64,000 nucleotides of DNA from assembly GCA_002964805.2 (NCBI GenBank), contig PUDQ02000010.1:806001-870000 (forward strand), written 5' to 3'. Under the pieces are notes generated by a model that saw only the letters and a program-made list of their open reading frames with translations, was not told the origin of the DNA and ran no database searches. Shown one piece after another: positions 35,201 through 47,748 of this stretch. The first letter of the stretch is position 1. Each line of letters starts with the position of its first letter. The position numbers and the translations under genes were made by a program. Source of the stretch: Trametes villosa (Eukaryota > Basidiomycota > Agaricomycetes > Polyporales > Polyporaceae).

Positions 35201-37984
35201 GTCCGGCGTCCGATGCCGTGCGCGATGTCCCGAAGCCGCGCCAGGCGGGGGAGATAGAGGACGGAGATCTTGCGATGGGGCATTTGGCAGTAGGATGGGA
35301 CGGGATGGGATGATTGTAGAAGTGGACGCTCGGGAATATTGCAGCGGTTTCTTCGGCGGACGCCGCCGCATGCGCCATGTATCGCGAGAACCGCTGGGCG
35401 GGCGGGCGCGGGCGCGGTGGGTGTGACGGGGAGGCGAGAGATAGGCTTGCGGAATTCGCTGTGGATGTGGGCGTGCTTCTTTCAGCAGCTGCGCCTTCTC
35501 GTAGTTTCCTACGACGGTGGAGTCAGAGAGTAAGCATATGATGAGTGCAGACGTGTTCTCCGGAAGCCTGACCTCGTAAACTCTGCGTGCATGCACAACG
35601 CTTGCGTCACAGAAGTCAGGCGGGTCTGTGATAACAGATTCTGGCCGTGTCGAGATTTCCGCTGACGAAGCTAGGACATGGAGATGGCCCGGGATATGAG
35701 AGTTGCATGCACCCCAGATGTGAGCAAACGACACCGCGATCAGAATGTGACCACTCACGGAATTAATATCCGGCTACGAGGCGAATATTTGCAGGCGCGG
35801 GTCAGGCTCACTCGACACATCGTCATCAGGGGCTCCATTCAGAGGCCCTCCGAGGTCATGCAGCCTGCTCTGCTGATGCTATGACATAGCTGATGCCACC
35901 CGGAGATGAACCTCAAAAAATACCGGTGAGTGAGAGGTAAATGCAATATACAGACCGGAGGACTCACTACAAGGTTCGCCGGGCTGTGCAGCGTCAAGCA
36001 TGCAGCCTGCATGCCACAATCACGGTGGCACCGTCCACAAACCATGTCATGAACCATGACACGGTTCTCCGATGGCGCGCGGAAAGGCCGGACAGTATCC
36101 GACGTAAAGACGTTCACAGACGGCCTCGTGCGCGAACCCTGGAAGGAACGTAGGAAACCGGCGCAGCGCACACCGCCGCCGTGGAATGCGCTGTAGCTCA
36201 GTGAGTAGCAACCCGGGCTCCAGGGGCACATACTGTATTCATAGCGTCCCCCTGATTTCGCGGTCGTCGCCGTCGCGTACACTCGCGGCGACGTCAGCAC
36301 TTCGGGGACGGCCACGACGCTCGCACCGAGCGTGGACGAGGCAGGACGAGGCGTGGCGAGGCGCCGGCCCCGAGGCGTGATGTGACGGCAGGGTCACACG
36401 GGATCCAAGTCGGCAACGGGTCGCGTACGCGCTGTCTTCCTGCAGCTCCACCGCATTCACTCTCTTCAATCCGCGCGTTCTCACCCGCACATCCCCCTCG
36501 CTGTCCGCAGGGTGCAATCGCCGTGTGTCTGACAGCGCGTCGCGGTCAGGTGTGGCTGGCACGAAGCGGGCAAGACAGGCCCGCTGGCAGGATCAACCGC
36601 GAGCATTGATCTGTCGCTGCGATGGCGTGTAGTTTGGTAAGTTCGCGAGGCCTGTGGCGGGAGAGTTGTCGGCGTGCGCGCGCCTCCCACGGGGGATCTC
36701 CCGAGCCAGGGGAGGCAGGAGGCGGCCGGGGCTACTCTGAGCAGGCTGCGGATGACATGAGATAGGCAACGGGAGGGAGGGGCTGCCGAGTAAGTTCCCG
36801 GGCGCGAGCGTGCAGCGCTGCACCGACCCCCCGTCTCTTCTGCCCGGAATCCAAGGGACGATCGCTGGATCTGGCCACCGGCGACCGCCCATCGCCCGCC
36901 AGATCTCACGCCCACCCGCCCTGCAGCTGCCGCCGTAAGCTCGTCGACCTCGCCCGCTCTGGCTGTGCGGCCGTACGGGATGACAAGGCTCGCGCGCCGT
37001 CGGTACGGCGTAACCCGCGCGCGCCAGGCCGGCCGTCGCAGCTCGCGCGCGGGTGCGGTGAGATTCTCTTCCATCTTGCGCCCCGCTACGACGTCGACGA
37101 CCTTCTCCACAGGCCCCGAGCGGACTGCTGCCAGCACGGCCGGCCGCGTCTGTCAGCCGTGGATCCCCCGCCTGCGAGTGGGAGATTCGGGACGCCTAGA
37201 TCGCCCTGCCCCCCTGCGCGCGTGCTTCGCGCTCGCAGGCGATCTCAGCACTTCACAGAAACCCACGCGCGAACGCGAAGGCGGGCGCGCACGCGAAGAC
37301 GAAGACGTACGAAGATTCGGGGCCTCTGTGCGCAGACGGTCATGCGGCCCCCCCGCCGCGCTCCCTGTCGCCCGCCCGCCCCCTCGGTCGCGCATCTGAT
37401 CTCGTTCGCAGGCGACGTGCAATGTTCGGGCGGATGTTCCGTGCACGCCCTCCACCCAGCCCAGCGCTACCGCCCCCGGCCGTCATCCTCGTCCTCCCTC
37501 CGTCCCTGCTTCCCGCGGGCACGCACCGACGGGCGATATTACGCACTGCCGCACCCGCGCCCGCGCATGCGCCGGTCCCGGTCCCCGTTTCGTCGCGTTC
37601 TGATCCGTGTGTGGCTCAAACCGTCTGGGCGCGCGCACACTCCGGGGGCTCTCCCTGCCCCTGCGCATCGCGATCCATCGGGCGCAATTGGCCCTGTTTT
37701 CTGTTCTTTTCCAGCCGCCGCTTCCTCCTGCACGCTGTCGTCCAGAACCAGGACCGGGACGGGAAGAGTGACGAGGACCAGGACCAGGACCCTCGCTGCG
37801 ACCAGGACCCCGCCGGGCCCTCTCCCTCGAGCTCGTCCACCGCGTCCTGGCGGATATAAATGGGCCGGAAGGCGGGCCTTCCTCTCACCTCACCACCGTT
37901 CCTCCTTCGCCTTCGCCTTCGCACCCGCCTTCGCCGCGCGTGGCTGCTCCTGCCCAACCGCATCCTCCTCGCTCTATCTCCACG
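32238..37984. other. Gene-poor 5.7-kb region
   Basis: No gene could be supported. Long frames on both strands (for example 33644-34600 and 33804-34748, -) overlap each other, have Arg/Pro/Ala-biased composition and no domain, as expected in G+C-rich non-coding DNA. No transposase, reverse transcriptase or LTR was recognised. A perfect 11-bp inverted repeat is at 33299-33343. The last few hundred bases before 37985 are C/T-rich and probably contain the cfs1 promoter and leader. Confidence 0.45.
33299..33343. repeat. Perfect 11-bp inverted repeat (possible hairpin)
   Basis: GCGCTGTCCTG at 33299-33309 and its exact reverse complement CAGGACAGCGC at 33333-33343, with a 23-base loop containing CGATCG. 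No U-run follows, so nothing points to a terminator; role unknown. Confidence 0.5.
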
Positions 37985-40240
37985 ATGCCCCACCGATCCT
38001 CCCCGTCCCAGGAATCCGTCTCCCTCTCCTCCGCGGGCTCGTCCACCCTCGACATCCAGTGCTCCCCCGCCCCCGCGCCGTACCCCCTCCTCACCATGTT
38101 CGGTCAGTGCCGCTCTTCCATCTCCACCTCCCCATCCTTCTCCCGCACGCGCCCTTGTGTGTGTGCCCGCGTGGGAGACTCCGCGGCGCCTTCGCCTTCG
38201 AATTTTCGCTGACGCCCGCCCTCCCATTGGCCCCCCTCTCGCATACACACAGCGCGCTCGTCGATCCTCTCCGTGCTCAGGTCCGCCATCGTCGTCGGCT
38301 ACATGCGCATCGACGACCGGGACAGCACCTTCCACTTCGGGTGCGCGAAGGCCGGCGGGCCCGCCGTGCACCTCAAGGTCCTCAGCGGCAAGTTCTGGAC
38401 GCGCGTCTTCGCGTACGTCCCTTCCCCTCTCTCCGCTCCATTTCCCCTCCGTCTCCGCCTCCGCCTCCGCCTCCGCGAATCCCTCGCCGCTCACACATTC
38501 ATTTCGCCTCCAGCTCGGGAGATCTTGGCTGTACGTCCCTTCCCCCCCACACTGCCCCCCTCTGGGCTTCCCCCGCCCGGCTACGCCGCGACCAGGCCTT
38601 CTGACGATCCTTCCCCCCGCCTGCAGTCAGCGAAGCATACATGATCGGCGACGTCGAGATTGCGAACCTCAAGTCGATCATGGACGTGCGTGCCTTGCCT
38701 CTCGCGTTCCCGCGCCGCTCGGGTTCTCACCGTTCCTCGCTCCCGCCTGCAGCTCTGGCTCGACAACCAATCGACGGTCGCCGCCGTCTCGTCGCTCTAC
38801 AGCCGCCTCCTCGCGGCCGCATCCGGGCTCCGGAACGCCTTTTTCGGCCAGACGCGCACGCGCGCGCGCCTGAACGCGATCGCGAGCTACGACCAGTCTA
38901 ACGAGCTCTTTAAGGTGCCCTCCCTCTTTCATCCCCGCACAGCTCACTTACCTTAGCTAACACTGCGCATATAATAGGCATTCCTAAGCAGAGAGATGAT
39001 GTACTCGTGCGCGCTCTGGGGCGACGCAGAGGGCGGCGTGCGCGGGGACCTCGAGGGCGCGGGCCCGACGCCAGACGACCTCGAGGGCGCGCAGATGCGC
39101 AAGATCCACCACGTGCTCCGCGCCGCGCGCGTCAAGCCCGGAGACCGCCTCCTCGAGTTCGGCACCGGCTGGGGCGCGCTCGCAATCGAGGTGCGTCTCC
39201 TTCCTTCCGTTCCGTCCGCCTGCGCGCCCCCATTAGCGCGCGCGGGGCGCGAATTTGACTGGACCCTGACTGATTTTGATCTTGATTTTGACTGCGAATG
39301 CGAACAGGCGGCGGCGACGTACGGGTGCGAGGTCGACACGCTCACGCTCTCGGTTGAGCAGAAGGAGCTCGCGGAGGAGCGGGTGCGGGCGCGCGGGCTC
39401 GCGGGGCGCGTGCGCGTGCACCTCATGGACTACCGCGACCTGCCCGCGGAGTTCGCGCACCGGTTCGACGCGTTCGTGAGCATCGAGATGCTTGAGCATG
39501 TCGGCAGCAAGGTGCGTCTCGCGTTTTGTTCTCGCGTGCACGCAAAGTGTTGATGCGGCGGTGCGGCGCAGTACTACAAGCGGTATTTCGAGCTCGTGGA
39601 CTTCGCGCTGAAGCCCGCGGGCGCGACCGTAGTCGTCACATCGTCTACGTTCCCGGAGGGTCGATATACTGGATACCAGTGCGTCGCATCGACAGTTTCC
39701 CTACGCGCTAGTACATTGCTAACACATCTCGCGAGTAGAGCAGACGACTTCATGCGCCGGTATATGTGGCCAAACTCCTGCCTACCCAGCGCGACTGTCC
39801 TCATCGACTCGGCTTACGCCGCCTCCGGCGGCCGCTTCACGCTCGAGGCCGTCGAGAACCACGCTCCGCGTACGTACCACGTCCCCTTGGTACCTGGACT
39901 TCACAGCCTAACGCGCCCGGCCCTCCGTCTCCTTCCCAGACTACCCGCGCACGCTACGCACATGGGGCCGGCGGCTGCGCGCCAACCAGTGGGCACTGCA
40001 GGAGACGCTCGGCGCGCGGCACCCAGCGCTGCGGGATCGCGCGACATACGGCTCGTTCCTGCGCAAGTGGGAGTACCTGTTCGCGTACGCAGGCGCAGGC
40101 TTCGCGAAGGGCTACATCACGTGCCACATGCTCACGTTCGTGCGCGCAGTACGTCGTCCCACTCTTCGTCGCCTTCTTCTCTTCGGGTCTGACGATATGC
40201 ACGAATGCGATAGAGCGACGTCACAGCGGCGTGCGACTGA
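37985..40240 (+). CDS. cfs1: Cyclopropane-fatty-acyl-phospholipid synthase, SAM-dependent
   Basis: Transfers a methylene group from S-adenosylmethionine to unsaturated acyl chains of phospholipids. Ten exons join in frame to 461 aa: 37985-38102, 38253-38412, 38631-38685, 38753-38914, 38978-39190, 39308-39511, 39572-39678, 39739-39869, 39940-40148, 40214-40240. N-terminal region: GYMRIDDRDSTFHFG and EAYMIGDVEI. Methyltransferase: DRLLEFGTGWGALAIE (SAM motif I), TLSVEQKELAEERV, VHLMDYRDL, FDAFVSIEMLEHVG. C-terminal part: DDFMRRYMWPNSCLPS and RKWEYLFAYAGAGFAKGYIT. The Coprinopsis gene cfs1 encodes such an enzyme and is needed for fruiting-body initiation; orthology is inferred. The exon 2 to 3 junction uses GTCAG|C at 38630, needed to keep frame. 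The short last exon (ASDVTAACD) is the least certain part. Confidence 0.88.
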
Positions 40241-43200
40241 TTCTGCGCTGCGCGGGCCCCGGGTGAGGCACCGCCGGCCTCGTCCTGCGGGCCCATCAGT
40301 GCTACGATGCTTCTCGAGGCTCTGGCCCGGCAAAAACGGGGTGGCGGGGTAAGGTTATGATCACGCAGCAGGCGGACATTCGCTGCTCGCACTAATTTAT
40401 TCGCATATGAACGGTCCCCGCACTGTACGGTACTGTATTGTACAAGTTCCGCTGCTTTCCACGACTGGTTTAGACGTCGTTGTACCATAGCACCATGCTC
40501 TATATTGCCATATCCTTCCGAACGTTAACCTTGCATTATGCTGCCCGCCTCTCCGTTCCGCGTCATGTCCGTCCAATGCCTGAGTGTGTGCGCCGGAGAT
40601 GATGCAATAGCGGCCAAGACTCGGGTGCGGACAATTATCCGGACACGATGCTCTATTCAACACCAGTCTAACAGACAGACAGGCCTCCCGGCACCAATCT
40701 CCGCTATTGGGTATCGACGAGCCCGTCCGTCGTCCCAACGGGCAAAGTCCGCACACCGGGCAGCGCGCCCCTAAACCCTCCCCTCCACGCCCGCCCCGAA
40801 TCCGAACCGGAAGCCTTGATCATCCTCGTCCTCATCCAACGCAGGCCGCCGACGATCCCAGGCGCGGAAATAGCCCCGCCACGCGACGGCCCTCGTGCGC
40901 GCCCAGCGTGCCCCCACTGGCATGGCGATGGCGGGCCCTATTCTCGCTTGCGGGTAGCGAGCGCAGAACAGGAACAGCAGGCAGGCAACGAGGCGCAGGC
41001 TCAGCTCGCGCGCGCGAAAATAAGCACGAAATGAATGTGCGAAGCGCACGCACGCGAGGGCTTTACGTCCCCGCGCACGCGCGCCGGGTGCGCTCCTGGA
41101 AGACACCAACCCTGGCGCGCTCAGCTCACAGTGGATGGGACGAGGGCCACCACCCGCCGGCGATTAATAATCTCGGGGAGCCGGCGTGTCGGGTCAGATT
41201 GGCTTCGCGCTCGCATACTGTTGCTGTGGGTGGCGGCAGCACTCGGCGTTGAATAGCAGATAGCGGGCGCGAAGCCAAACGCAACGTGGCCGACCCGCGT
41301 GACTGCGCAAGTGAATATGACAGGGACGAGGGGGGACGCACTGGCTGCACAAAACCTGAGCATCGGCCGCCGCCGCCGCCAGTGTGATTCTGTCGACGCA
41401 ACATTGAGCCCGGCGGAGCCGCGCGCTGCATGCTGCTGATAAGTACCGCTGCCGCGAGACGTAAGTGAGGGATAACACCGGTGCGCATGACTGTCATATC
41501 CACGTCCGCGCACCTGCACCAGTGTGGCGGATGGGAACGGCGCGCGCTGCCGTGAAGCTTACTTTCCCTCGGTAGCGTCCAGACCTGGCGATCTCGATCG
41601 AAGCCAGGGCCGTGTGCGAGCGCGAAGGGACCCTCTGCCGGCAGACCGGGGCCGATGGCATCAGCGCGTTTCCTGCCTCTTCTTCCGGAGTGGGCATTCG
41701 CACCCTGCACGCCCACGTGGGCTTCTGTGCAGCATGAACGGGTACAAAGGCGCGGGCGGTACTACGCCCGTACCTACGATGCGTCAATGAAGCGATAAGT
41801 GTATGTGGCTGGTAGGAGACGCACCGTGGAAGCTTCGCGTGTCTGATCAGCTTTCCAGGAGAGCACGGTCGGCGCCGAGCAGAGCCGCCGAGAAACCGGC
41901 GCATTACGAGCCAGACGCCGCCTTTGCGTGACTTTCGCGGCAACGGGACGGTGCTGAACCCTATCAGCACGGGGAGGATGCTCCGTCTCCAAGCTGGCAG
42001 TCGCATTGCCATCTGTGAGTCGCGTATTCCCCTCCGCGCTCAACGATGTCGGCCGACGATAACGGGGGCAGTTGCGCGCAGGATTCCTTTGGGTTCTTAA
42101 CACGATGCGTCCATCAAGCTTTCTATGCTGAAGCCCGCAGAAGACGGGTTCCGCCAGCGCAGCGGACCGTCGCACCGGCAGTGGGAACCACTCTCCGAGA
42201 CCAGATAATGCTCCAGGGTTCGTTGAGTGATCGGGGGAGGCTGCGGGGTCGACGCACCGGCTGCATGCTTCGCGCATCCCGGGGACTGTATGCTCTTCCA
42301 GGCATGGTGACATCTCGCGGACACGGTCAATGGAACGAGGCGGACGGCCGTCGGAGTGAGCGTAGAACGCCCGCGCTGGGGCACAGGCCGAGCACGGGTG
42401 CGCCGCAGCACGGACGCACCCGCGGTGACGACCGCCCGCTATTTGCGGTCCATGTTCTGTGCCGTTTCTGTGGCAGGTTCTGGAGGGAACGGTGTCCATC
42501 TGCCTCGCCTTGATGACGGCGCGCCGTGTAACTGTACTGCGATGCGAGCTCGGCAACTCCGACCGCGTTTCAGGAGGCCAGGCCGAGAAGTACGGGGCCC
42601 GGCACGCAGAAATGAGAGCAGCGGTGTGTTCCTGCGGGGCGCGATAAGAGAACTTGATGTGTGCGGGTAGTACCGATAGAGAGCACGTAAGGGTGGTCTG
42701 CGTTACCTGGGGAGACGCGCTGCGTCGCGTCGGGTATCTCTTGCCGGACACGATGCCGTGAGTTCAGCAGAATAGGGCCGGGTGTCATGAAGGCCCCACA
42801 TTCCAATTGAAGCGCCTTGTTCACCTGGTCAGCCCATCATAAGCCGAAGTGTGTTCCAAACATTGCCCACCTGCCGCCGCCGATGCATACCACCACCCAT
42901 GACATAGAAAGAGCAGGAAGTCAACGGGAGAACTGCGAAGAAGCCGCGAAGCACGCACCTCCCACTGGGCTGCAGTTACCCATGATGTCCACCACCCCCA
43001 CCATGTCCGTGGGTGCGCCATACGTATACAAGTCAAGATGCCCACCATTCATATCCGCCTGCGGATCCCCCGGCGAACCGCGTCATTTTGGCTCTCCCTA
43101 TCCCCAACCACGGACGATACGCGCACGTCGCGCCTGGTCATGGCAGGCGCATCCAAGGCAGTCTTCGCCATCCATGGGAAGTCGCCAATGCAGCGCATGC

Positions 43201-44302
43201 CCAATGACGTGAGCCGGCCGCTGGATGAGAACGCCCCCGATCCCAGTACGTACCTGCTGCGTGCCATGACGCAGGACGCCCAGTGTTCCGATGACTCCGG
43301 GATCTGTACGCGCGTGGAATGCGCGCACCGGCGCACTGGGCGGGCGCACACCCCTCGCAGCGGACGCTGGGAATACCGATCGTGCGGGCGCGCTGGGGAA
43401 CTAGCACCGCGAAGCATTCAGGTTCGTATTGCCATCGTGTCGCGAAGAACAGGGGCGCGCAGAATACCTCCGGGGACGATGATGCTCGATGGCGCCCGGC
43501 CGGTAGGCTCAGCTAGAGTGGCATGTCGGTACTTTCCGAGATTGCAAGGTTGGTCGCACCGGAGGTTAGGAAGCACTCCACGCCCGGCCAGCCACAATCA
43601 TAGCCCAGCAACCACGGGACGCACCTCGGAGCACGCCGATTCGGAGAGAACTGTGTGTGCGGGGATGAGGGGGTATGTGGCAGACCAAGGAATGGTGGCA
43701 CTGTTCCATCCAACAGAACCCCGGGCGATTGGGGGCCCATAGACCGCGCAAGGAGCTCTGCACTCTGTTGAAAAGTTTACAGCGCGCTACGGTGTTCCGG
43801 AGGTTTGTGGGATGCCCCGATGGCTTCCAAGACAAACGATAATTGAGGCAGCTAGATAGACAAATCAGTAGGTGGGAACTGCTGAAGCGTCACATATCCA
43901 CGTACCCAGTGTCCTGCTGCCCCGATAGTCACTGATCAGCGCATCCCTAGAAGGGCATCCCTCCTACGAAGGCCGCTTTTCGCGTCTGCGCCAAGCTCCA
44001 GAGTTTGACAGCTGCATGCAAGATTGGGACGGATACTAATACACGTGCGTGATACATAGCGAGACAGCCCTGAAGAAAGAAAAACACGGTGAATACTGTA
44101 CATCCCTCCTCACGCGTGCGACAACAGGGCCCCCGAAGCCAAAGCAGGCCCCGCAGCCACAGGCTCTACACACCGCAGGCTTTCACTGTCCGCGCCGGGA
44201 GAAGACACGTCCGCAAACCCACGTACCGTCCAGCATTTCCAAAGCTTCCCCATCCCCTCTCGCGGCCGTGCGCTCCCGAAAACCTCTCCCAATAACCGAC
44301 GC
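40241..44302. other. Gene-poor 4-kb region
   Basis: No supported gene. The longest frame (41774-42751, -, 325 codons) is Arg/Ala/Ser/Pro-rich without domain, signal peptide or conserved neighbours, and is overlapped by frames of similar quality on the other strand. I judge all to be chance frames. No mobile-element protein was recognised, though old decayed elements cannot be excluded. Confidence 0.4.
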
Positions 44303-45462
44303 TCATCCACAGCACGTCCACTTCCCGTCGCGCTCGAACCAGACCTTGCCCTTCGGCAAGATGATCGTGCGTAATGTTGGGCACGCCTTCCCCCACGTCC
44401 GCGCAATTTCTCCCTCGTCCTCGATCGATGCGGAGCCCGCCGCCATGAACGTCAGATAGCGCAAGTCGGAGAAGCGCGCCAACGTAGGCCCGGAATCTTG
44501 CAACGTTGCCTACACGAACACACGGCAACCGTATCAGTACAATCGCGTCATAACGCAGACGCTCACAGACGCTTCCCGGGCGTAGAGGGACCGTGCGTGA
44601 TGATAGAGGAGACACGGAGGCAGGGCCATTGCCAAAGGGAAGAGCAAGGCGCACTCACCCGGTCGAACATCGCCATGAGCACTACTACATGTAGTGCCTC
44701 GAGCTCGGGCAGCCGGTTCGCGATCTCGGGAAGGAGGACGTTCGGAGGGGTGTTGTCGAGGGACATGATGGTCAGCCGTTTGATTGGCCTGCTCGAGAGC
44801 AACAGTGCGTCGAGCGGCAGGAAACCGTCCTCGATGAACATCGAGAGCGAGATGCCCTCGACCGGGCGCCCCCGCACGACGCTCGAGATGACCGCGGGCC
44901 CGGCGTGCACGGCACGGAACATGCGCAGGCGCGGCATCGCGCCATCCGACAACGTGAACGGCTGCTTCGTCTGGAAGCCGCGGAGGCAGAGCTCGACGAG
45001 CTCGGGCTGCCCCTCGAGCACCTCCGCCAGCTGCGGGTCGCAGCGGATGGAGGTCCCGAGCGTGCGCAGACGGGCGCGGCAGCCGTGGAGGAGCCACGCG
45101 AGCGAGTAGTGGTTGTCCTGCGGGGAGAGCTCGATGGAGAGGTGGCGGAGCGCGGGGAGATGCGCGAGCGTCGCGCGCAGGAGGCGGAAGAGGTTCGCGA
45201 CGATGCGGTGGCTGCTCCAGTCGATGCTCAGCTTGCGGACGAGCGCGGCGTTGGCGGGCGTCGCGCAGAGGACCTTGAGGCAGGCGATGCAGCGCTGCAT
45301 GGGCAGCTCGGGGATGATGCGGTAGAGGATGCGGGTCCCGATGGCGTTGAAATGGCTGTTCACCCTCAGCACGAGAGGGAGATCCGCCATCTCGAGCTCT
45401 TGAAAGATGCAATCCTGTATCTCGACCGGAAAGGCCATCAGGCGAAAGTAGCCCGCCTGCAT
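44303..45462 (-). CDS. F-box protein with leucine-rich C-terminal region
   Basis: Two exons (45462-44659 and 44509-44303) join in frame to 336 aa. The N-terminus has an F-box (about 9-50: MAFPVEIQDCIFQELEMADL...HFNAIGTRILYRII), which would dock to Skp1 in an SCF ubiquitin ligase. The rest has diverged leucine-rich elements (ALVRKLSIDWSSHRIV, LPALRHLSIELS, LPELEALHVVVL, FSDLRYLTFMAAG), typical of the large agaricomycete F-box family with an LRR-like substrate region. It ends in CPTLRTIILPKGKVWFERDG. The start is the first ATG in frame after a minisatellite; a second possible start is MAFPVEI eight residues in. Substrate unknown. Confidence 0.82.
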
Positions 45463-45470
45463 TTTGTCGT

Positions 45471-45625
45471 CGTCTCTCCAGCAGTTTGTTCCTCGTCTCC
45501 CCAGCAATTTGTTCTTCGTCTCCCAAGCAGTTTGTTCCTCGTCTCTCCAGCAGTTTGTTCACTCTCTCTCCAGCAGTTCGCTCGTCGTCTCTCCAGCGGT
45601 TCGTTAGTCGTCTCTCCAGCACTTC
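45471..45625. repeat. 23-bp minisatellite, about 6.5 units, next to the F-box start
   Basis: Units of 23 bases begin at 45471, 45494, 45517, 45540, 45563 and 45586, with a partial unit at 45609. Consensus on the plus strand is CGTCTCTCCAGCAGTTTGTT followed by CCT. It ends 9 bp before the F-box ATG (minus strand), so it lies in its leader or core promoter. Confidence 0.9.
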
Positions 45626-46577
45626 GTGGGGAGCTCGTGGGTATCAACAGCAGAATGAATCGAGCCAGCAGAGGGGGAGGGGGAGAGCGATAAGCTGGCG
45701 ATAAAGTCGTCGACTCGACGTCCAGCGCAAAGTGGAGGACGAAGCTGAAGAGTGATGGCTACAAAGTCACGTCCCCGATTCGGGGGGTCACAGTAGGATG
45801 GGAGCGCCCTCCACCGTAGCTTCAAGAGAGACCGTGAAGGACACTTTGCTTGACTCTTATATCCTACTCTCAAAATCATCTGCTGCTGGCCGTATGATGT
45901 CGCAGATTGGGTGGTGCCGAAAAGAGCGGGCACGTCTATCATCCGAAGGTGCGGGGCGCGCGTTGCTAGTTCTTGGCGATTGCAGTAGCGTCCGACACAA
46001 ACCACCGACCTCGGGCGGAGACCTCCCGGAGGGGGCGGGAATACACCTCATTCAGTCCCAGTACCCCCGTGAGCAAGCGGAAGAATGAGAGGGGAATGTG
46101 CGCGCAAGCCGGCCACCTCGCACTAGGTGAAATACCGACCTTCTCGCATGGTGGCCTCCGTCCTTACCGCTCTACGTGGATGCTTCAGGCCTCCAGGATC
46201 ACATTCAAGTAACCTCCTCGACCTTGTATACATATGCCAAGCCCATGCTACTTCGATCGTGTTCAATTACCTTTATATACCTCCATACCTGCATGGTTCC
46301 CCCGCGCGATCACAACCCCTCCACGGAGTCGGTCTCCGCGGCCGAGTCCGTGATCGCAAGCGACTCGGACGCTAGCCTTTCATATTCTTGAACTTACAGC
46401 GCCACTAACATCGCACGTTTGCTTTTGAGCCAACACGCGCACACAGAGAGAGATAGAGGTACATTATGAGATTATAGGTAAGCAGCGGGTATGTGAACAT
46501 TGCCTCTAGTATAACTATCCATCGCCACCCAAGAAGAGCCCTCCGACCGCGGTCGGTCCCAGACAGACAGCGCGCGC
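45626..46577. other. Intergenic, no supported gene
   Basis: About 950 bp between the F-box promoter and the 3' end of ERG25. A 32-codon frame starting at about 46293 (MVPPRDHNPSTESVSAAESV) is acidic and Ser-rich and could be a terminal exon, but no upstream exon could be joined to it. Confidence 0.35.
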
Positions 46578-47748
46578 TCACGCCGTCTTTTTCTTCCCGC
46601 TGAACGAGTACGCCTCGACCTCCGCCTCCGCGCGCAGACCCTCCTGCTCCGCCTCCGCGATCATCTTGCGCTCCATCTGCGCGAACTCCGCGGGCGACAG
46701 GTTGAGCTTCTTCATCTTGTCCATCCGCTGGCGGTACGCGCGGTACTTCGTGTCCGTCCCGAACAGGCGGTCGCACCACCGGAAGGACGTCGAGAAGTTG
46801 TTCACGAACGCCATGTGGTGGAAATCGTGGTGCTCGGCGCCGGACCAGAAGGGCACGATGTGCTGCAGCGACCAGGGGAAGTCTACAGAGCACGAACCGT
46901 CAGCACTATGTAAGCACCACCTAGGCGGGCGGAAGGGACATACCGTAGCCGCTGTGCGCGTCGACAGCCTGGAAGAGACGAAGCGTGATCCAGATGTAGA
47001 CGGTGACGATGTGCAGGTCCTGGCGGAACCAGGCGTAGAGCAGGGGGCCGGCGATGGTGCCCGTGCCGAGGATCATGACCTCCGCGGGGTGCGCGTACTC
47101 GGCGGCCAGGCCGAACGGCGCCGAGTACTTGTGGTGGATCTTGTGGATGTGCTTGTAGAGCGGGCCCCAGTGGAGCGCCTGGTGCGCAAAGAAGTGGAAC
47201 ATATCCTCGAAGACGAAGAAGAACGCGAGCTGGGGGAACTGCTGGCGCAGCGAGGGGAAGGGCACCTGCCAAGTCGACATGCCGCACGCCTCAGCGAGAG
47301 GGTGGAAGAGCCAGATCTACGCAGTCGCGGTTTAACGCGGACACGGGGGGCTAGAGTACAGACTGGACGTACCACCGGGAGTTCGACCATGAAGTGCGAG
47401 AAGAGGACCTGCTTGGTGCATTCCCACTGCTCCTGTGGTGTCGGGACCTTGTTGGGCTGGAGCTTCCACTTCCTGAAGTACGGCAGCGCGTCGATGATGA
47501 TCCACGGGATGCAGCGGCCAAAGTACACGATCTGGAGGCGCCAGGTCGGCGGGAGCTCTCTGGCGCGTCAAGAAAACGCGACGTACCTCGTGCAGCAGGA
47601 AACTCGCCAGGCCGGTCGCGAGAATGGGGTTCCCGATCATGAGGTACCAGTTCACCCACTGGGTCTCGAACCAGTTGAGCTTCGCGAAGTCCGTGCCCGC
47701 GTAGAGCATGGCCGCGCTGGGGTGCGCGGGGACGCCTGTTGAGTTCAT
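46578..47748 (-). CDS. ERG25: C-4 methylsterol oxidase (ergosterol synthesis)
   Basis: Endoplasmic-reticulum di-iron enzyme that oxidises the C-4 methyl groups of sterols in the ergosterol pathway. Four exons (47748-47587, 47531-47373, 47316-46944, 46882-46578) join in frame to 332 aa. The fatty-acid-hydroxylase histidine boxes are visible: HFFAHQALH, HKIHHKYSAP and, in the last exon, EHHDFHHMAF. Membrane segments include WYLMIGNPILATGLASFLLH and FFFVFEDMFHFF. The C-terminus is long and charged and ends GKKKTA, resembling a dilysine ER-retrieval signal. Length is slightly above yeast Erg25 (309 aa). The start is the first ATG of the frame. Confidence 0.95.

Noticed and set aside
36190..36230. 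tRNA-like word CTGTAGCTCAGTGAGTAGCA
   Set aside because: Resembles a D arm (A box) but no T arm (B box), anticodon arm or acceptor pairing follows.
41774..42751. 325-codon frame on the minus strand
   Set aside because: No domain, no introns, Arg/Pro/Ala/Ser-rich composition and overlapping frames of equal quality on the other strand; typical chance frame in G+C-rich non-coding DNA.
44534..45622. 362-codon frame that reads through the minisatellite into the F-box region
   Set aside because: Out of frame with the F-box protein; its length results from repeat units read as RR-TN-RDDE and from frame shadowing.
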